A stretch of 64,000 nt of DNA. It comes from Stieleria magnilauensis. Its GTDB lineage: Bacteria; Planctomycetota; Planctomycetia; Pirellulales; Pirellulaceae. Shown here one piece after another: positions 10,401-20,777 of this stretch. Under the pieces are notes generated by a model that was not told the origin of the DNA, did not search any database, and was given only the letters and a program-made list of their open reading frames with translations. A program made the translations under genes and the position numbers. How positions within the stretch are numbered: the stretch's first letter is position 1; the number at the start of each line of letters is the position of its first letter. The stretch spans positions 10,697,381-10,761,380 of the forward strand of contig CP036432.1 of the NCBI GenBank assembly GCA_007753675.1. The letters are read 5' to 3'.

Positions 10401-11208
10401 CAACGAACCACCGGCGGGACTCAACCCCGATGGCAGCTACCTCCAAGACTTCATCAACAGCGACAGCCGATCCCACACCGTCGGCGGACTGGCCTTCGGC
10501 GGCGACGGCGCCCTGTACGTCGGCATCGGCGACGGCGCCAGCTTCAATCAAACCGATCCCCGCGCCTTGCGCGTTCAAGACCCCAACAGCCTGTCCGGCA
10601 AGATCCTTCGTATCGATCCCATCACCGGCCAAGGATTCAGCGACAATCCGTTCTTCGACGGGGACGTCCATTCCAACCGCAGCAAAGTCTATCAGCTCGG
10701 GTTGAGAAATCCCTGGCGACTTTCGGTGAACCCGAACAACGGACGACTCTACATCGGCGAAACCGGGCTGGTCAGTTTTGAAGAGATCAACACCGGACCG
10801 TCAGGAACCAACTTTGGCTGGCCCTATTACGAGGGCGGCCAAGGGGTCAATCGCCGCACGCCGTCGTATCAGGGATTGCCGCAGGCCCAAGCGTTTTACA
10901 ATTCGGGCCAGCCCGCCAGCCCCGCCTTCATCGCCCAGCCACACACCGCGGGGACCGACGTGATCGTTTTGGGCAGCGTCGGCTGGAATCTGAATTATGG
11001 TCCACAGTACAACAACGACGTGTTCTACGCCGATTTTGCCAGCGGCGTTGTCCGACACGGAAACGTCGACGCGGCGGGCAACTTGACGTCCGTTGGAGTG
11101 TTCGCAACAGGAGCCAACTTTGCCGTCGACATCCAGCAAGGCCCCGATGGATTGCTCTATTACGTCGACATCGTGTCCGGATCGATCGGACGATTCGTGC
11201 TAATTTGA
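7414..11208 (+). CDS. Giant secreted LEPR-XLL protein: DUF4347, two CBM60-like, Calx-beta, lectin and PQQ sugar dehydrogenase domains
   Basis: 1264 residues from ATG 7414; an in-frame TTG at 7333 would add 27 residues. MEPRIMLAADA near residue 28 is the planctomycete LEPR-XLL N-terminal motif, linked to export. Order by reading: DUF4347 (about 72-219, with HLISHGQPG); two copies of a CBM60-like calcium-dependent carbohydrate-binding module (about 238-358 and 369-489; each has a GxExMxL-type opening and an FDRNLRIDRI- or IDRNLKVDRI-like loop); a Calx-beta domain (about 505-612); a legume-type lectin domain (about 623-834, GEGLAFIIQN and IGIELDTF); and a glucose/sorbosone-dehydrogenase PQQ beta-propeller (about 846-1264, with GGLAFGGDGALYVGIGDG and GLRNPWRLS). 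It is probably a cell-surface or extracellular sugar-binding oxidoreductase. It lies among glycan genes. Confidence 0.85.
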   Translation: MVRSRATTGIKRRQTHRSPRWTAGPMEPRIMLAADAGAAVAAVPVAEPVEVAAAGPVADSIQSSAVSLNPTATLVIVDPSVADDFDFTDAIPAGAELVVLDQAVDAVSQISEILSNRSGLNSVHLISHGQPGRLQLGQARVDADTVANRAAELTRWKASFAPGGDLLIYGCDVAAGAEGQTFLRQIATVTGLDVAASIDRTGSTRHEADWDLEQTIGSVTHANDLDRSVLAQFPAALSIQIYAAGQIGEEEMQLQIGSDVVGTWTMTGTDAGNRLFGEFSVGIDNASVDDIRINFTNDRWNPATGFDRNLRIDRIVVDGVTYQTEDPAVFSTGSWRAEDGVVPGFRQSEYLNANGYFQFASTGNGSGSVISIDASGKTGQERMELLIDGNVVRTFDNVSTTQSIYTYTANQTVTADRIEIAFTNDFYDPDNGIDRNLKVDRIRIGAQVFETEAPSTYTTGFFIEGQGIVSGFHQSETLYGNGRFQYLADTPPPPVDPPNNGESGSFVLAEDFASVFESDASVTLTIARVGGSDGTASVHYATASETATAGSDFIANSGTLVFADGETSKSVTVMLLQDGIAEGTESFSFRLTGSENASLLAPRTATINILDIDQGLPTYASFDSAANLQLNRNATLNNGKLQLTAAAPQQRGSAYYTTPISVNADTSFQATFAAQFSGGQGSAGGEGLAFIIQNSPGGTAGQDFGNYSGGLGYNAQQNTIGIELDTFQNSYEQFADEITITVNGVLVTPVRTIQSPYDLNDGRTYYTWVDYNGQSDSLSVYLSDTNEKPEFALMKTTLQLDGIVGNQAYVGFAASTGNAYNNTSIRSWSVTLDTPAADPPTVPTGEIIREDIITGLNQPLNVEWSPDGRNLYVGEKAGIIRVSRDGGPLTEVVDLSGITNNVQDRGLVDFELHPDLFNNPYLYINYTVDPPEVYNHVGNPLAGPDGSGNRAGRLIRLTLDASTNYTTIIPDSGITLLGANSTWENFNAFVDSTLNFNEPPAGLNPDGSYLQDFINSDSRSHTVGGLAFGGDGALYVGIGDGASFNQTDPRALRVQDPNSLSGKILRIDPITGQGFSDNPFFDGDVHSNRSKVYQLGLRNPWRLSVNPNNGRLYIGETGLVSFEEINTGPSGTNFGWPYYEGGQGVNRRTPSYQGLPQAQAFYNSGQPASPAFIAQPHTAGTDVIVLGSVGWNLNYGPQYNNDVFYADFASGVVRHGNVDAAGNLTSVGVFATGANFAVDIQQGPDGLLYYVDIVSGSIGRFVLI

Positions 11209-11280
11209 ACGGTGGGTACAGGAGTCGAGATCAGCATCTTGCTTGCCGTCTCGAATCGCAGTGATTCGCAAACGGGACGC

Positions 11281-12312
11281 TCACGCCGCCTTACCCAACT
11301 TCGTCACGACATCCGCCGCCATGCGTCGCAATCGGATCGCGCTGCGTCGCGGTTCCGCCGGCCGTGGACTGACCTGCGACGACAGTGTCGGGGCTAGCGC
11401 CGCACCCAGCGGTTTGACCGCGTCGAGTTGTCGTTTTAACGCGTCGTCGTCATATCCCAATCGATGCAGCAGATCGTGGCCGAGATGACGCCGGTAGTCA
11501 TCCATCAATCTCCAGTCGGTCGCACGCGTCGCCGCCCGCTGCAGATACTTTTCGATCGAATCGAGTTGCGCCGCAGCATGCTGATGAACCCCTTTAGGAT
11601 CACCATAGGTGCGTCGCTCGGCGCTGCCGTAGTGCTGCAGGCCGTCGACGGGCTGGAGGCCGATGAAGGATTGCAGTTGCATCAAGTGCTGCGCGGGATC
11701 ACGTACCAAATCTTCGTACCGCAGCGAGTGGATCCGGTCGTCCTGAATCGACATCGCAGCAGCGATCCGCGCCGGTGCTTCCAGCAAGTCGCCGCGATAA
11801 TCTTTTAAGAAACCGACTCGCGTGCGACGTGTCCATGTTTCCATGATCGATGATAAAACCGCCAGCGGGTTGCGCCGCAGCAAAATGATGCGGCAATCGG
11901 GGATCAGACTCAGTAAGTCTTCGATGATCCAGTAGTAGCGGGGTGTCTTGTCGATCAGAACGCTTGCGCCGGCGCGGACGCGTGCCGCTTCGTAGATCCG
12001 CGCCGCCGCACGACCGATCTCGGCTTGCATTTCACTCCATCCGCCGCTCAGATTTTCGCGAACAAACTCGCCGACCGCGTCGTCGGCCAAACACTGGTCA
12101 TAGGGTGATTGAACGTCACGGCGAGATCCAGCAATCGCGTGGACCAGCGGCAACATCAACCAGGCTTCACCGGGAGCATGAACATCATCGTGCCGGGATA
12201 ACATGGTTTGCAACAGCGTCGAACCCGCACGCGGCTGGGAGACGATAAACACGACAGAAGATGTCACAACAAAATCACTCTTCAGTAGAAGGAGCGGCGA
12301 GTGCTCGGCCAA
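11281..12312 (-). CDS. Sulfotransferase family protein
   Basis: 343 residues from TTG 12312. A GTG at 12267 would begin VTSSVVFIVSQPRAGST and fits the family better, because the PAPS-binding strand normally lies at the very N-terminus; the start is unresolved. The 5'-phosphosulfate loop is QPRAGSTLLQ. The 3'-phosphate-binding segment is CRIILLRRNPLAVLSSIMET, with LRYEDLVRDP further on. The family moves sulfate from PAPS to carbohydrate or other acceptors. The gene converges on the giant lectin/dehydrogenase gene and is followed upstream by a GT2 gene on the same strand, so sulfation of a surface glycan is a fair inference. Confidence 0.85.
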   Translation of the reverse strand: MAEHSPLLLLKSDFVVTSSVVFIVSQPRAGSTLLQTMLSRHDDVHAPGEAWLMLPLVHAIAGSRRDVQSPYDQCLADDAVGEFVRENLSGGWSEMQAEIGRAAARIYEAARVRAGASVLIDKTPRYYWIIEDLLSLIPDCRIILLRRNPLAVLSSIMETWTRRTRVGFLKDYRGDLLEAPARIAAAMSIQDDRIHSLRYEDLVRDPAQHLMQLQSFIGLQPVDGLQHYGSAERRTYGDPKGVHQHAAAQLDSIEKYLQRAATRATDWRLMDDYRRHLGHDLLHRLGYDDDALKRQLDAVKPLGAALAPTLSSQVSPRPAEPRRSAIRLRRMAADVVTKLGKAA

Positions 12313-12338
12313 TCCTAAAATTCATACTCAACAAACCA

Positions 12339-13151
12339 TTAGGCGGCCTTGCGGTCCCGTAGTCGATTGCGGGTCAAGATGCCATGCAGTCGTCCGGCCA
12401 GGGAGAGCAATCGCATCGGATCGCCGTCAAAGCCTTCGCCGCCATGTTTCTTTCGAATCACCGCTTGGCATTTTTGATGCAACGGTGCGGCTGCGGCGGA
12501 CAGACCGCTGCCGTGTCGACGATAGCCGATGCCGACCGCACCGGTGTACTTGAAAACCGCTTTCTGTGCGAGCCGCAGCTTGTAATCCCAGTCCTCGTAG
12601 ATCGGCAGGTCGACATCAAATCCGCCGACACTGCGAGCCAGTTCAGCCGACAGCAAAAAGTCACGCGGGATCATCACGCGACGGTCCAAGATCGCCTGGT
12701 ACAAGATGCCTTCCATCGGCGGCGCGATCGCGCTGGATTGCAGCATCGTTTGGCCGTTTGCATCGATCCACCTCACGTCGCTGTAGACGATCGTTCGTTC
12801 GGGATCCGGACACGTGTGCAACAATTCCCACTCGCGAGCCAGCTTTCGCGGATCAACATACAAGTCGTCGCCGTCGAGCGACGTCAAGAACCCGCCGTTG
12901 GCCGCTTCGAGCAATTGGTTGCGCACCCGCGAGATACCGCAGTTGTTTTGGTTCGGGATCAATCGGATTCGCGAATCTCCGATCGCCTTGATACGGTCGA
13001 CCGAGTCATCGGAGGAGGCGTCGTCGATGATCAGCAATTCCAACGGGACGTCGATTTGCTGTGACAGCACCGACTCGACCGCTGCTTCGATGTATCGGGC
13101 ATTGTTGCAACACGGCATCATCACCGAGATCGTCGGGCACGTGTCGTCCAT
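12339..13151 (-). CDS. Glycosyltransferase family 2
   Basis: 270 residues from ATG 13151, giving MDDTCPTISVMMPCCNNARY; the longer frame to 13283 runs into a repeat and lacks family sequence. GT-A motifs: SVMMPCCNNARYIEAAVESV, LLIIDDASSDDS, then TSLDGDDLYVDP as the metal-binding DxD region, and a late IYEDWDYKLRLA segment. It is a cytoplasmic enzyme transferring sugar from an NDP donor. It lies upstream of the sulfotransferase on the same strand, about 26 bp apart, and probably forms a two-gene operon with it. Confidence 0.88.
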   Translation of the reverse strand: MDDTCPTISVMMPCCNNARYIEAAVESVLSQQIDVPLELLIIDDASSDDSVDRIKAIGDSRIRLIPNQNNCGISRVRNQLLEAANGGFLTSLDGDDLYVDPRKLAREWELLHTCPDPERTIVYSDVRWIDANGQTMLQSSAIAPPMEGILYQAILDRRVMIPRDFLLSAELARSVGGFDVDLPIYEDWDYKLRLAQKAVFKYTGAVGIGYRRHGSGLSAAAAPLHQKCQAVIRKKHGGEGFDGDPMRLLSLAGRLHGILTRNRLRDRKAA

Positions 13152-13171
13152 GAAACCATCCGATTGGGAAT

Positions 13172-13374
13172 GAAGTGGCGTGAGCGTCCAGCTTGCGAGA
13201 TCCGATCCGCGCCCGCGGATCCCCGGCCACGCAACGGCACAGCACACGCAAACCTCGCAAAAACCCGGCGCAAATGTCAACACGAAGTCACGACAACATC
13301 GAGCGCGAATCGTCCGAAGTGGCGTAAGCTTCCAGCTTGCGAGATCCGAGCCGCGTCAGCGGATCCCCAGCACG
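13172..13374. repeat. Imperfect 59-60-bp direct repeat pair
   Basis: Copies at about 13172-13231 and 13316-13374 share GAAGTGGCGT, then CCAGCTTGCGAGATCCGA, then CGGATCCCC, differing at scattered bases. They lie in the 700-bp gene-free stretch upstream of the GT2 gene, just before repeat cluster 1. No gene is supported across them. The sequence looks like a dispersed intergenic element. Confidence 0.7.
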
Positions 13375-13489
13375 TCACGAGGATCAGCACCTCGATTGTC
13401 CGACCCCCAAATTTCCGACCTCTCTGCGGCCCTAATCCTCGGGTGCACGCTGCCAAGATTCAATTGATATCAAACCACACACCATCCCT

Positions 13490-13769
13490 GGGGTCTGTCC
13501 CCACACACACGAACCGGGGTCCACACGAACCGGGGTCTGTCCCCGAATCGATCTCTGGGGTCTGTCCCCGAATCGATCTCTGGGGTCTGTCCCCGAATCG
13601 ATCTCTGGGGTCTGTCCCCGAATCGATCTCTGGGGTCTGTCCCCGAATCGATCTCTGGGGTCTGTCCCCGAATCGATCATTTGATAGCAACCTCACGGAA
13701 CCAGCACCGGGGTCTGTCCCCGCGCATGGATCTGGGGTCTGTCCCCGCATGGATCTGGGGTCTGTCCCT
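13490..13769. repeat. GGGGTCTGTCCCC repeat cluster 1, with a six-unit 25-bp tandem array
   Basis: Nine exact copies of GGGGTCTGTCCCC start at 13490, 13532, 13557, 13582, 13607, 13632, 13657, 13709 and 13734. A near copy is at 13757 and a truncated one at 13516. Six of them (13532-13657) are spaced exactly 25 bp with the spacer GAATCGATCTCT. All copies are in the same orientation. The 13-mer is an imperfect palindrome (four G-C pairs, a T/T mismatch, then C-G around a central T). The same 13-mer recurs at 33.1, 34.3 and 35.9 kb around an HUH transposase gene. The 25-bp period is not a multiple of three, so the open frames across it are not genes. Confidence 0.92.
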
Positions 13770-13855
13770 GGGTGGAGTGGGGGGGGTTAAGTTGAGGCGG
13801 GGGCTGCGGTTGGTTCTTGACGCTCGATCGCAAACCTTTTTTCCAGACAACCCGA

Positions 13856-14584
13856 ATGCGCATTCCAACCCTCCGTGGGCTCATTGACCGCCGCGTGCTC
13901 GTTAATTTCCGGGTGGATCCTGAGGTGCTGTCGCGCGTTTGTCCCTCGCCGTTTCGCCCGCAGATTGTTAATGGATACGGCGTCGCGGGCATCTGTCTGA
14001 TTCGCCTGAAACAGATTCGCCCGAAACGTTTGCCTTCGTTTGTCGGCATCACGTCGGAAAATGCCGCGCACCGCATTGCCGTCCAATGGGATGCTGATGG
14101 CGTCGCGCAGACGGGAGTCTATATCCCCCGACGCGACACCTCATCGTTCATGACAGCATTTGCCGGTGGTCGAATCTTCCCGGGCGTTCACCATCGTGCC
14201 CAGTTTGATGTCCACGAAACGGACCACGAGTATCGCATTACCATGGCCAGCAAGGACGGCGCCGTTCATGCTGCTGTCGATGGACAAACGACCGACGAAT
14301 GGCCGGACACTTCCGTTTTCACAACGGTTGCCTCCTGCTCGCAGTTCTTCGAAGCTGGCTTCCTGGGATACTCCCCGGCGAGTTCACCGGCAACCTTCGA
14401 TGGGCTGGAGCTGCAAACGCGCAACTGGCACGTGCAGCCGCTTTCCCTACGCAACGTACAGTCTTCGTTCTTCGACAACCGCGACGCGTTTCCTGAGGGT
14501 TCGATCACCTTTGACAACGCACTGTTGATGCGAGGAATCGAACACGAATGGCGGAGCCGAACGTCATTGTGCGGCGACTGCTGA
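13856..14584 (+). CDS. DUF2071 family protein
   Basis: 242 residues from ATG 13856 (RIPTLRGLIDRRVLVNFRVD); an in-frame TTG at 13817 is less likely. The sequence matches the DUF2071 pattern: an opening in which the protein must fit its ligand (RVLVNFRVDPEVLSRVCPSP), then a GITSENAAHRIAVQW segment and GVYIPRRDTSSFMTAFAGGR. The family resembles acetoacetate-decarboxylase-like beta folds and has no established reaction. It sits alone between repeat cluster 1 and the convergent phosphorelay operon. The function is unknown. Confidence 0.75.
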   Translation: MRIPTLRGLIDRRVLVNFRVDPEVLSRVCPSPFRPQIVNGYGVAGICLIRLKQIRPKRLPSFVGITSENAAHRIAVQWDADGVAQTGVYIPRRDTSSFMTAFAGGRIFPGVHHRAQFDVHETDHEYRITMASKDGAVHAAVDGQTTDEWPDTSVFTTVASCSQFFEAGFLGYSPASSPATFDGLELQTRNWHVQPLSLRNVQSSFFDNRDAFPEGSITFDNALLMRGIEHEWRSRTSLCGDC

Positions 14585-14679
14585 ATAGAATTGGACGCGC
14601 TGCTGCGTCGCGAACCCCTTCGCCATTTGTCCGAGCTTCGCTCAGCCCGTCGCACACCTCTGTCAAACCGCCGGCCAGT

Positions 14680-15060
14680 TCAGCCGGCCAATTCGCCGAT
14701 CTCGGTCACGAGCGTGTTCAATTGTGGTCGGACCGAGGCGTGAACCGACGTCACCGAGGCTTCGTCACCGGCGCGTGCCGCGTCGATCAAGGGTTGCAGT
14801 TCACTGACCGGTTCGCCGGTTTCAAAGGTGCTCAAGAGCCCCTTGAGCGCGTGACCGACCTTCGCCGCCTCGGCGAGTTCGCCTTGCTGGATGTGATCCT
14901 GCAATTGAGACATCAATCCGGGAGCGTCCTCGGCAGCAATCTTCGCCAACATCTCCAGGACTTCCTCGTCGCCCGCGACTCGACTGAGGGCTGCGGAGAA
15001 ACGTTGTCGTTGTGATTCGGTCATCTTCTTCGGTTGCCGGTGTGTGGTTTGCAAAGGCAT
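14680..15060 (-). CDS. Hpt phosphotransfer-domain protein
   Basis: 126 residues from ATG 15060; an in-frame ATG at 15024 (MTESQRQRF) would give 114. It is a single helical-bundle Hpt domain, and the phospho-accepting histidine is most likely the one in KVGHALKGLLSTF. It lies 14 bp downstream of the sigma-54 response regulator, in the same operon as the hybrid kinase. Known phosphorelay logic (hybrid kinase receiver to Hpt to a separate receiver) suggests it relays phosphate between its two operon partners. It is cytoplasmic. Confidence 0.83.
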   Translation of the reverse strand: MPLQTTHRQPKKMTESQRQRFSAALSRVAGDEEVLEMLAKIAAEDAPGLMSQLQDHIQQGELAEAAKVGHALKGLLSTFETGEPVSELQPLIDAARAGDEASVTSVHASVRPQLNTLVTEIGELAG

Positions 15061-15074
15061 TGGACCAGTCGCCT

Positions 15075-16601
15075 CTACTCCTCGACTGACACGTCGCTCT
15101 TGAGGACGATGTTGTACGAGTTGATTCGGTCTCGCAATTTGCCTCGCGTGATGCCGAGCATCTCCGCCGCTTGGCTCTGGTTACCATCGGTCGTTTGCAA
15201 CACTTTCAGGATGACAAAACGTTCCATGTACTCCATCGCTTCGGCGTAAATATTGGTCGAACGTTCATCTAGCAAACGCTGCACCAATTGCGGCAATTGT
15301 GTTCCTTCGGTGGGTTCTTCTCGCGGGACGACATCCTGGGTCGGAGTTTTCTTGACCGGAGAAACGGTGCCGGTGATCGCGCCGGGGAGGATGTCGGGGG
15401 TAATGACCGGCATGACGGTGTCGAGCACGCAGCGGCGGATCACGGCCCGCAATTGTCGGACGTTGCCCGGCCAGTCGTACGCGGTCAGCAATGCCACCGC
15501 CTCGGGGGACAGCCCTTCCAGGTCGGGTTTGTTGAATTCCTTTTTGGCCTGGGCGAGAAAGAAGCGAATCAAGGACGGGACGTCACTGAGACGGTCGCGC
15601 AGCGGGGGCAATTCGATGGTCACCCCGTTGAGCCGGTACAGCAAGTCTTCGCGATATTCGCCGTCTTCGACCATCTGTTCCAGCGGTCGGTTGGTCGCGG
15701 CGATGATCCGAACATCGGTGGTCAGCTCTTTGTTGCCACCGACACGTTCAAAGCGTTGTTCTTGTAGCACGCGCAGTACTTTGGCCTGGACGGTCGGCGC
15801 CATGTCACCGATCTCATCCAAGAACAACGTGCCGCCGTTGCATTGTTCGAACTTCCCGATCCGGCGACTTTCGGCCCCCGTGAACGCGCCTTTTTCGTGT
15901 CCGAACAATTCGCTCTCGAGCAAATTATCTGGCAAGGCCGCACAGTTGACGGCCAGAAACGTTTCCTCGCTGCGGTGGCTGTATTGGAACAGGGCCCGGG
16001 CGACCAATTCTTTTCCGGTGCCGCTTTCACCCCGAACTAAAATCGGCACGTCTTGCTTGGCGACCTTTCCGATTGCTTTAAAAACGTCCAGCATGGCTGG
16101 TGAGCGACCGATGAACAGCTCGGCTGCTTGGTCGCCCCCTTCGTCATCGGCGGAGATGGCGACGGGCACGCTGCTGATCTGCCGCTGCTCGATCGCTTTT
16201 TCGACCAGATCCCGTAACGGTTCGACGTGCAGGGGTTTGGCGATGTAATCAAACGCCCCCAACTGCATCGCTTCGATCGCGGTGTTGCTGGCCGCCTCGA
16301 CGGTCATGAAGATCACGGGGATGCGGCGATCGTGCTCGCGGATTTCGCAGTAAACGGCCAGCCCGTTTTGATCGGGCAGCTGAATATCCAGCAACACCGC
16401 GTCGTAGGACCCGCGTCTCAGTTCGGCCAGACCCTCGCCGGCGCTGGCACAGGTGGTGATGTCCGCAATCGGCGAAAGCGTTTTTTCCGCCAGAGCCAAA
16501 ATTGCACGGTCATCATCAATGACTAAGAGACTAGGCATCGCTTTGGACCACTTGGATCGGAGGATGGGCTGGGGTTTGGATAAAGTGGTGCCTGTTGCCA
16601 T
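15075..16601 (-). CDS. Sigma-54-dependent response regulator, NtrC type
   Basis: 508 residues from ATG 16601, preceded by AGGTGA; ATG 16538 would start right at the receiver (MPSLLVIDDDR). The receiver domain (about 22-140) has the phospho-acceptor Asp in AVLLDIQLPDQNG. The AAA+ domain has Walker A GESGTGKE, the sigma-54 contact loop GAFTGA (in ELFGHEKGAFTGA), Walker B GGTLFLDEIGDM and RVGGNKELTTDVRIIAATNR. The C-terminal Fis-type helix-turn-helix is NQSQAAEMLGITRGKLRDRI. It activates sigma-54 promoters when phosphorylated. It is the middle gene of the operon kinase - regulator - Hpt; targets are unknown and no -24/-12 site was found beside the operon. Confidence 0.93.
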   Translation of the reverse strand: MATGTTLSKPQPILRSKWSKAMPSLLVIDDDRAILALAEKTLSPIADITTCASAGEGLAELRRGSYDAVLLDIQLPDQNGLAVYCEIREHDRRIPVIFMTVEAASNTAIEAMQLGAFDYIAKPLHVEPLRDLVEKAIEQRQISSVPVAISADDEGGDQAAELFIGRSPAMLDVFKAIGKVAKQDVPILVRGESGTGKELVARALFQYSHRSEETFLAVNCAALPDNLLESELFGHEKGAFTGAESRRIGKFEQCNGGTLFLDEIGDMAPTVQAKVLRVLQEQRFERVGGNKELTTDVRIIAATNRPLEQMVEDGEYREDLLYRLNGVTIELPPLRDRLSDVPSLIRFFLAQAKKEFNKPDLEGLSPEAVALLTAYDWPGNVRQLRAVIRRCVLDTVMPVITPDILPGAITGTVSPVKKTPTQDVVPREEPTEGTQLPQLVQRLLDERSTNIYAEAMEYMERFVILKVLQTTDGNQSQAAEMLGITRGKLRDRINSYNIVLKSDVSVEE

Positions 16602-16693
16602 GGAAGATCACCTGGACTGAAAAAATATCATCGCTGTAGCGGTTTGTCGATCGGATTGGTCGCTGACCGAGCAAAAGGCGGGCCAAACGTGGC

Positions 16694-19192
<2,499 letters not shown>

Positions 19193-19497
19193 GCCTCACT
19201 TTCCCACAGAAAACCGGGCGATGAAAAAGGCAAACCCAAACTCTCTCCACCTCAGCATCACGCCCTGCCAGAAGCCTCACACTCGTAAGATTGAATTCGA
19301 CGATTGCCGGATCGTCAATGAGATGCAACGCAGGATCGCCGCGCTCGTCGGTTGGACCAAGCGACCCTTTCCATCACGGGCTGCCTGTGGGGAAATCGGC
19401 TCAGCGTCGCTGCACCCGCAACTGACCGGGCTGGAGGTCACTCGCCAGATGCGGTGAGGCAATCAGCACCATGACTGGTGCGTGCGTCGCGGAGGGC
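19193..19497. other. Gene-free spacer upstream of the hybrid kinase
   Basis: About 305 bp between the hybrid kinase start and the 3' end of the nuclease gene. It must hold the phosphorelay operon promoter. No clear promoter consensus, hairpin or repeat was seen, and no -24/-12 sigma-54 match on the minus strand. Confidence 0.5.
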
Positions 19498-20631
19498 TCA
19501 CCGAGCTGGAATCACGGTTTCGACGTGTAGCGGGTCGGCCTGCTTGGCTCGCATCAGTCGCTCTGCGGCTTCTGCCTCATCGCCTTCCTTTTCTTCAAGT
19601 TGATCGTGTTCGTGATGCATCGTCGGTTCGAGCTGCAGGTCGATCAGAATTGGAAAGTGGTCTGAGCCGACATGCGGTAATCGCCGCAGATCACGAAACG
19701 CAAAATGCGTGGAGTGAAACACATGATCGAGCGGAAACCGCATCCACATCCGATCGGCGTGAAACGAGTTGAAAAATCCCCGTCCGCGGCGTGGGTCCAG
19801 CAATCGACTCAGACGCAGAAACAGGCGCGTTGATTGTGACCATGCGACATCGTTCAAATCACCACCGATGATAATTGGGCGATCGTCTTCGGCGAGTTCC
19901 TTGCCCCACAAAACCAACTCAGCGTCGCGGGCGGTTGCATCGTTGTCGCGGATCGGCTCGGGAGGCCGCGGATGAACCCCCACAATTCGGACTTCATCAC
20001 CGCTGGGCAATTGGACCATCGTGTCAATCGATGGCACATCATCCTGCACTCGAAAACGAATCTCACTTTCAAGGATCGGAAGTCGCGACAACAACGCCAT
20101 CCCGTACCAATTGCTTTGGGGGTGAACGATTTGGTTGGGATAGTCTGATTTCAGCTCCGCGATCGCTTCGGCCCACCGCTGATCCACCTCGGCGACGATG
20201 ATGATGTCTGCGTCCTGTTCCAGAACGACCTGTTGCCAACGAGCAAATTGATCGTTCTCTTCTTCCACGTTGGTAACCAGCACCCGAAGCCGACGGGCAT
20301 CGTGATCCGGGTCGGCGGCCTGTTCCGGCCGCCAGGACTTGGTCTGCGTCGCCGCCAGGGGCGTGTACGGGATGATGCGGAACAAATGCCAAACGGTTAA
20401 TGCCAGCGTTAAGGTCGCGATGACAGTCCATCTGACCGTCGACGGTTGTCCGGCGATCGCATTGGTTGTGATCAGCGCCGCCGCAGCCAGCCACGTGATC
20501 ACCAGGATTTGCATCCGCGGGAAATCCCAGCCACGAATGAACCAGTGTGGATGCGAGCTGAGCGGCAACAACGATCCGGCCACCAAGATGCCGAAAAGCA
20601 AATAGATCACGCAGTTGAAGAAGGATAACAT
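19498..20631 (-). CDS. Membrane-anchored endonuclease/exonuclease/phosphatase family protein
   Basis: 377 residues. The first 95 residues hold three hydrophobic helices (YLLFGILVAGSLLPL, MQILVITWLAAAALITTNAI, WTVIATLTLALTVWHLF). The rest is an EEP fold: LRVLVTNVEEEN (metal-binding Asn), DIIIVAEVDQRW (Glu), IVGVHPRPP, IIIGGDLNDVAW (Asp and Asn) and the closing GSDHFPILIDLQL (Asp-His). This matches membrane-anchored EEP proteins of planctomycetes and proteobacteria, which act on an unknown phosphodiester. The tail after residue 345 is charged and disordered. It stands alone on the minus strand. Confidence 0.87.
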   Translation of the reverse strand: MLSFFNCVIYLLFGILVAGSLLPLSSHPHWFIRGWDFPRMQILVITWLAAAALITTNAIAGQPSTVRWTVIATLTLALTVWHLFRIIPYTPLAATQTKSWRPEQAADPDHDARRLRVLVTNVEEENDQFARWQQVVLEQDADIIIVAEVDQRWAEAIAELKSDYPNQIVHPQSNWYGMALLSRLPILESEIRFRVQDDVPSIDTMVQLPSGDEVRIVGVHPRPPEPIRDNDATARDAELVLWGKELAEDDRPIIIGGDLNDVAWSQSTRLFLRLSRLLDPRRGRGFFNSFHADRMWMRFPLDHVFHSTHFAFRDLRRLPHVGSDHFPILIDLQLEPTMHHEHDQLEEKEGDEAEAAERLMRAKQADPLHVETVIPAR

Positions 20632-20777
20632 GGGGATCCTCGTGGTGGCCTCCGGCTAGGTGAGGGAATGGCGGTTTCGAGTACTCGATGGGCCGGAGGA
20701 TCGATTGGGATTCTGGTTTCTGACTCCGTTTCTAATCTCATCAGCAGCTCTTGATAATCACCGGGTGCGACGCCATC

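Noticed and set aside
12339-13283. N-terminal extension of the GT2 gene to 13283
   Set aside because: The extra 44 residues lie over a dispersed repeat and precede the normal GT2 start at 13151.
13490-13769. CRISPR-like array
   Set aside because: The 25-bp period leaves a 12-bp spacer that is identical in every unit, not unique spacers, and there are no cas genes. It is a simple tandem repeat.
13432-13790. Long repetitive open frames on both strands across repeat cluster 1 (peptides such as GTDPRD and DRPQRS repeats)
   Set aside because: The period is 25 bp, so each strand cycles through all three frames; the frames are open only because the unit has no stop. No start with a ribosome-binding site and no family sequence.
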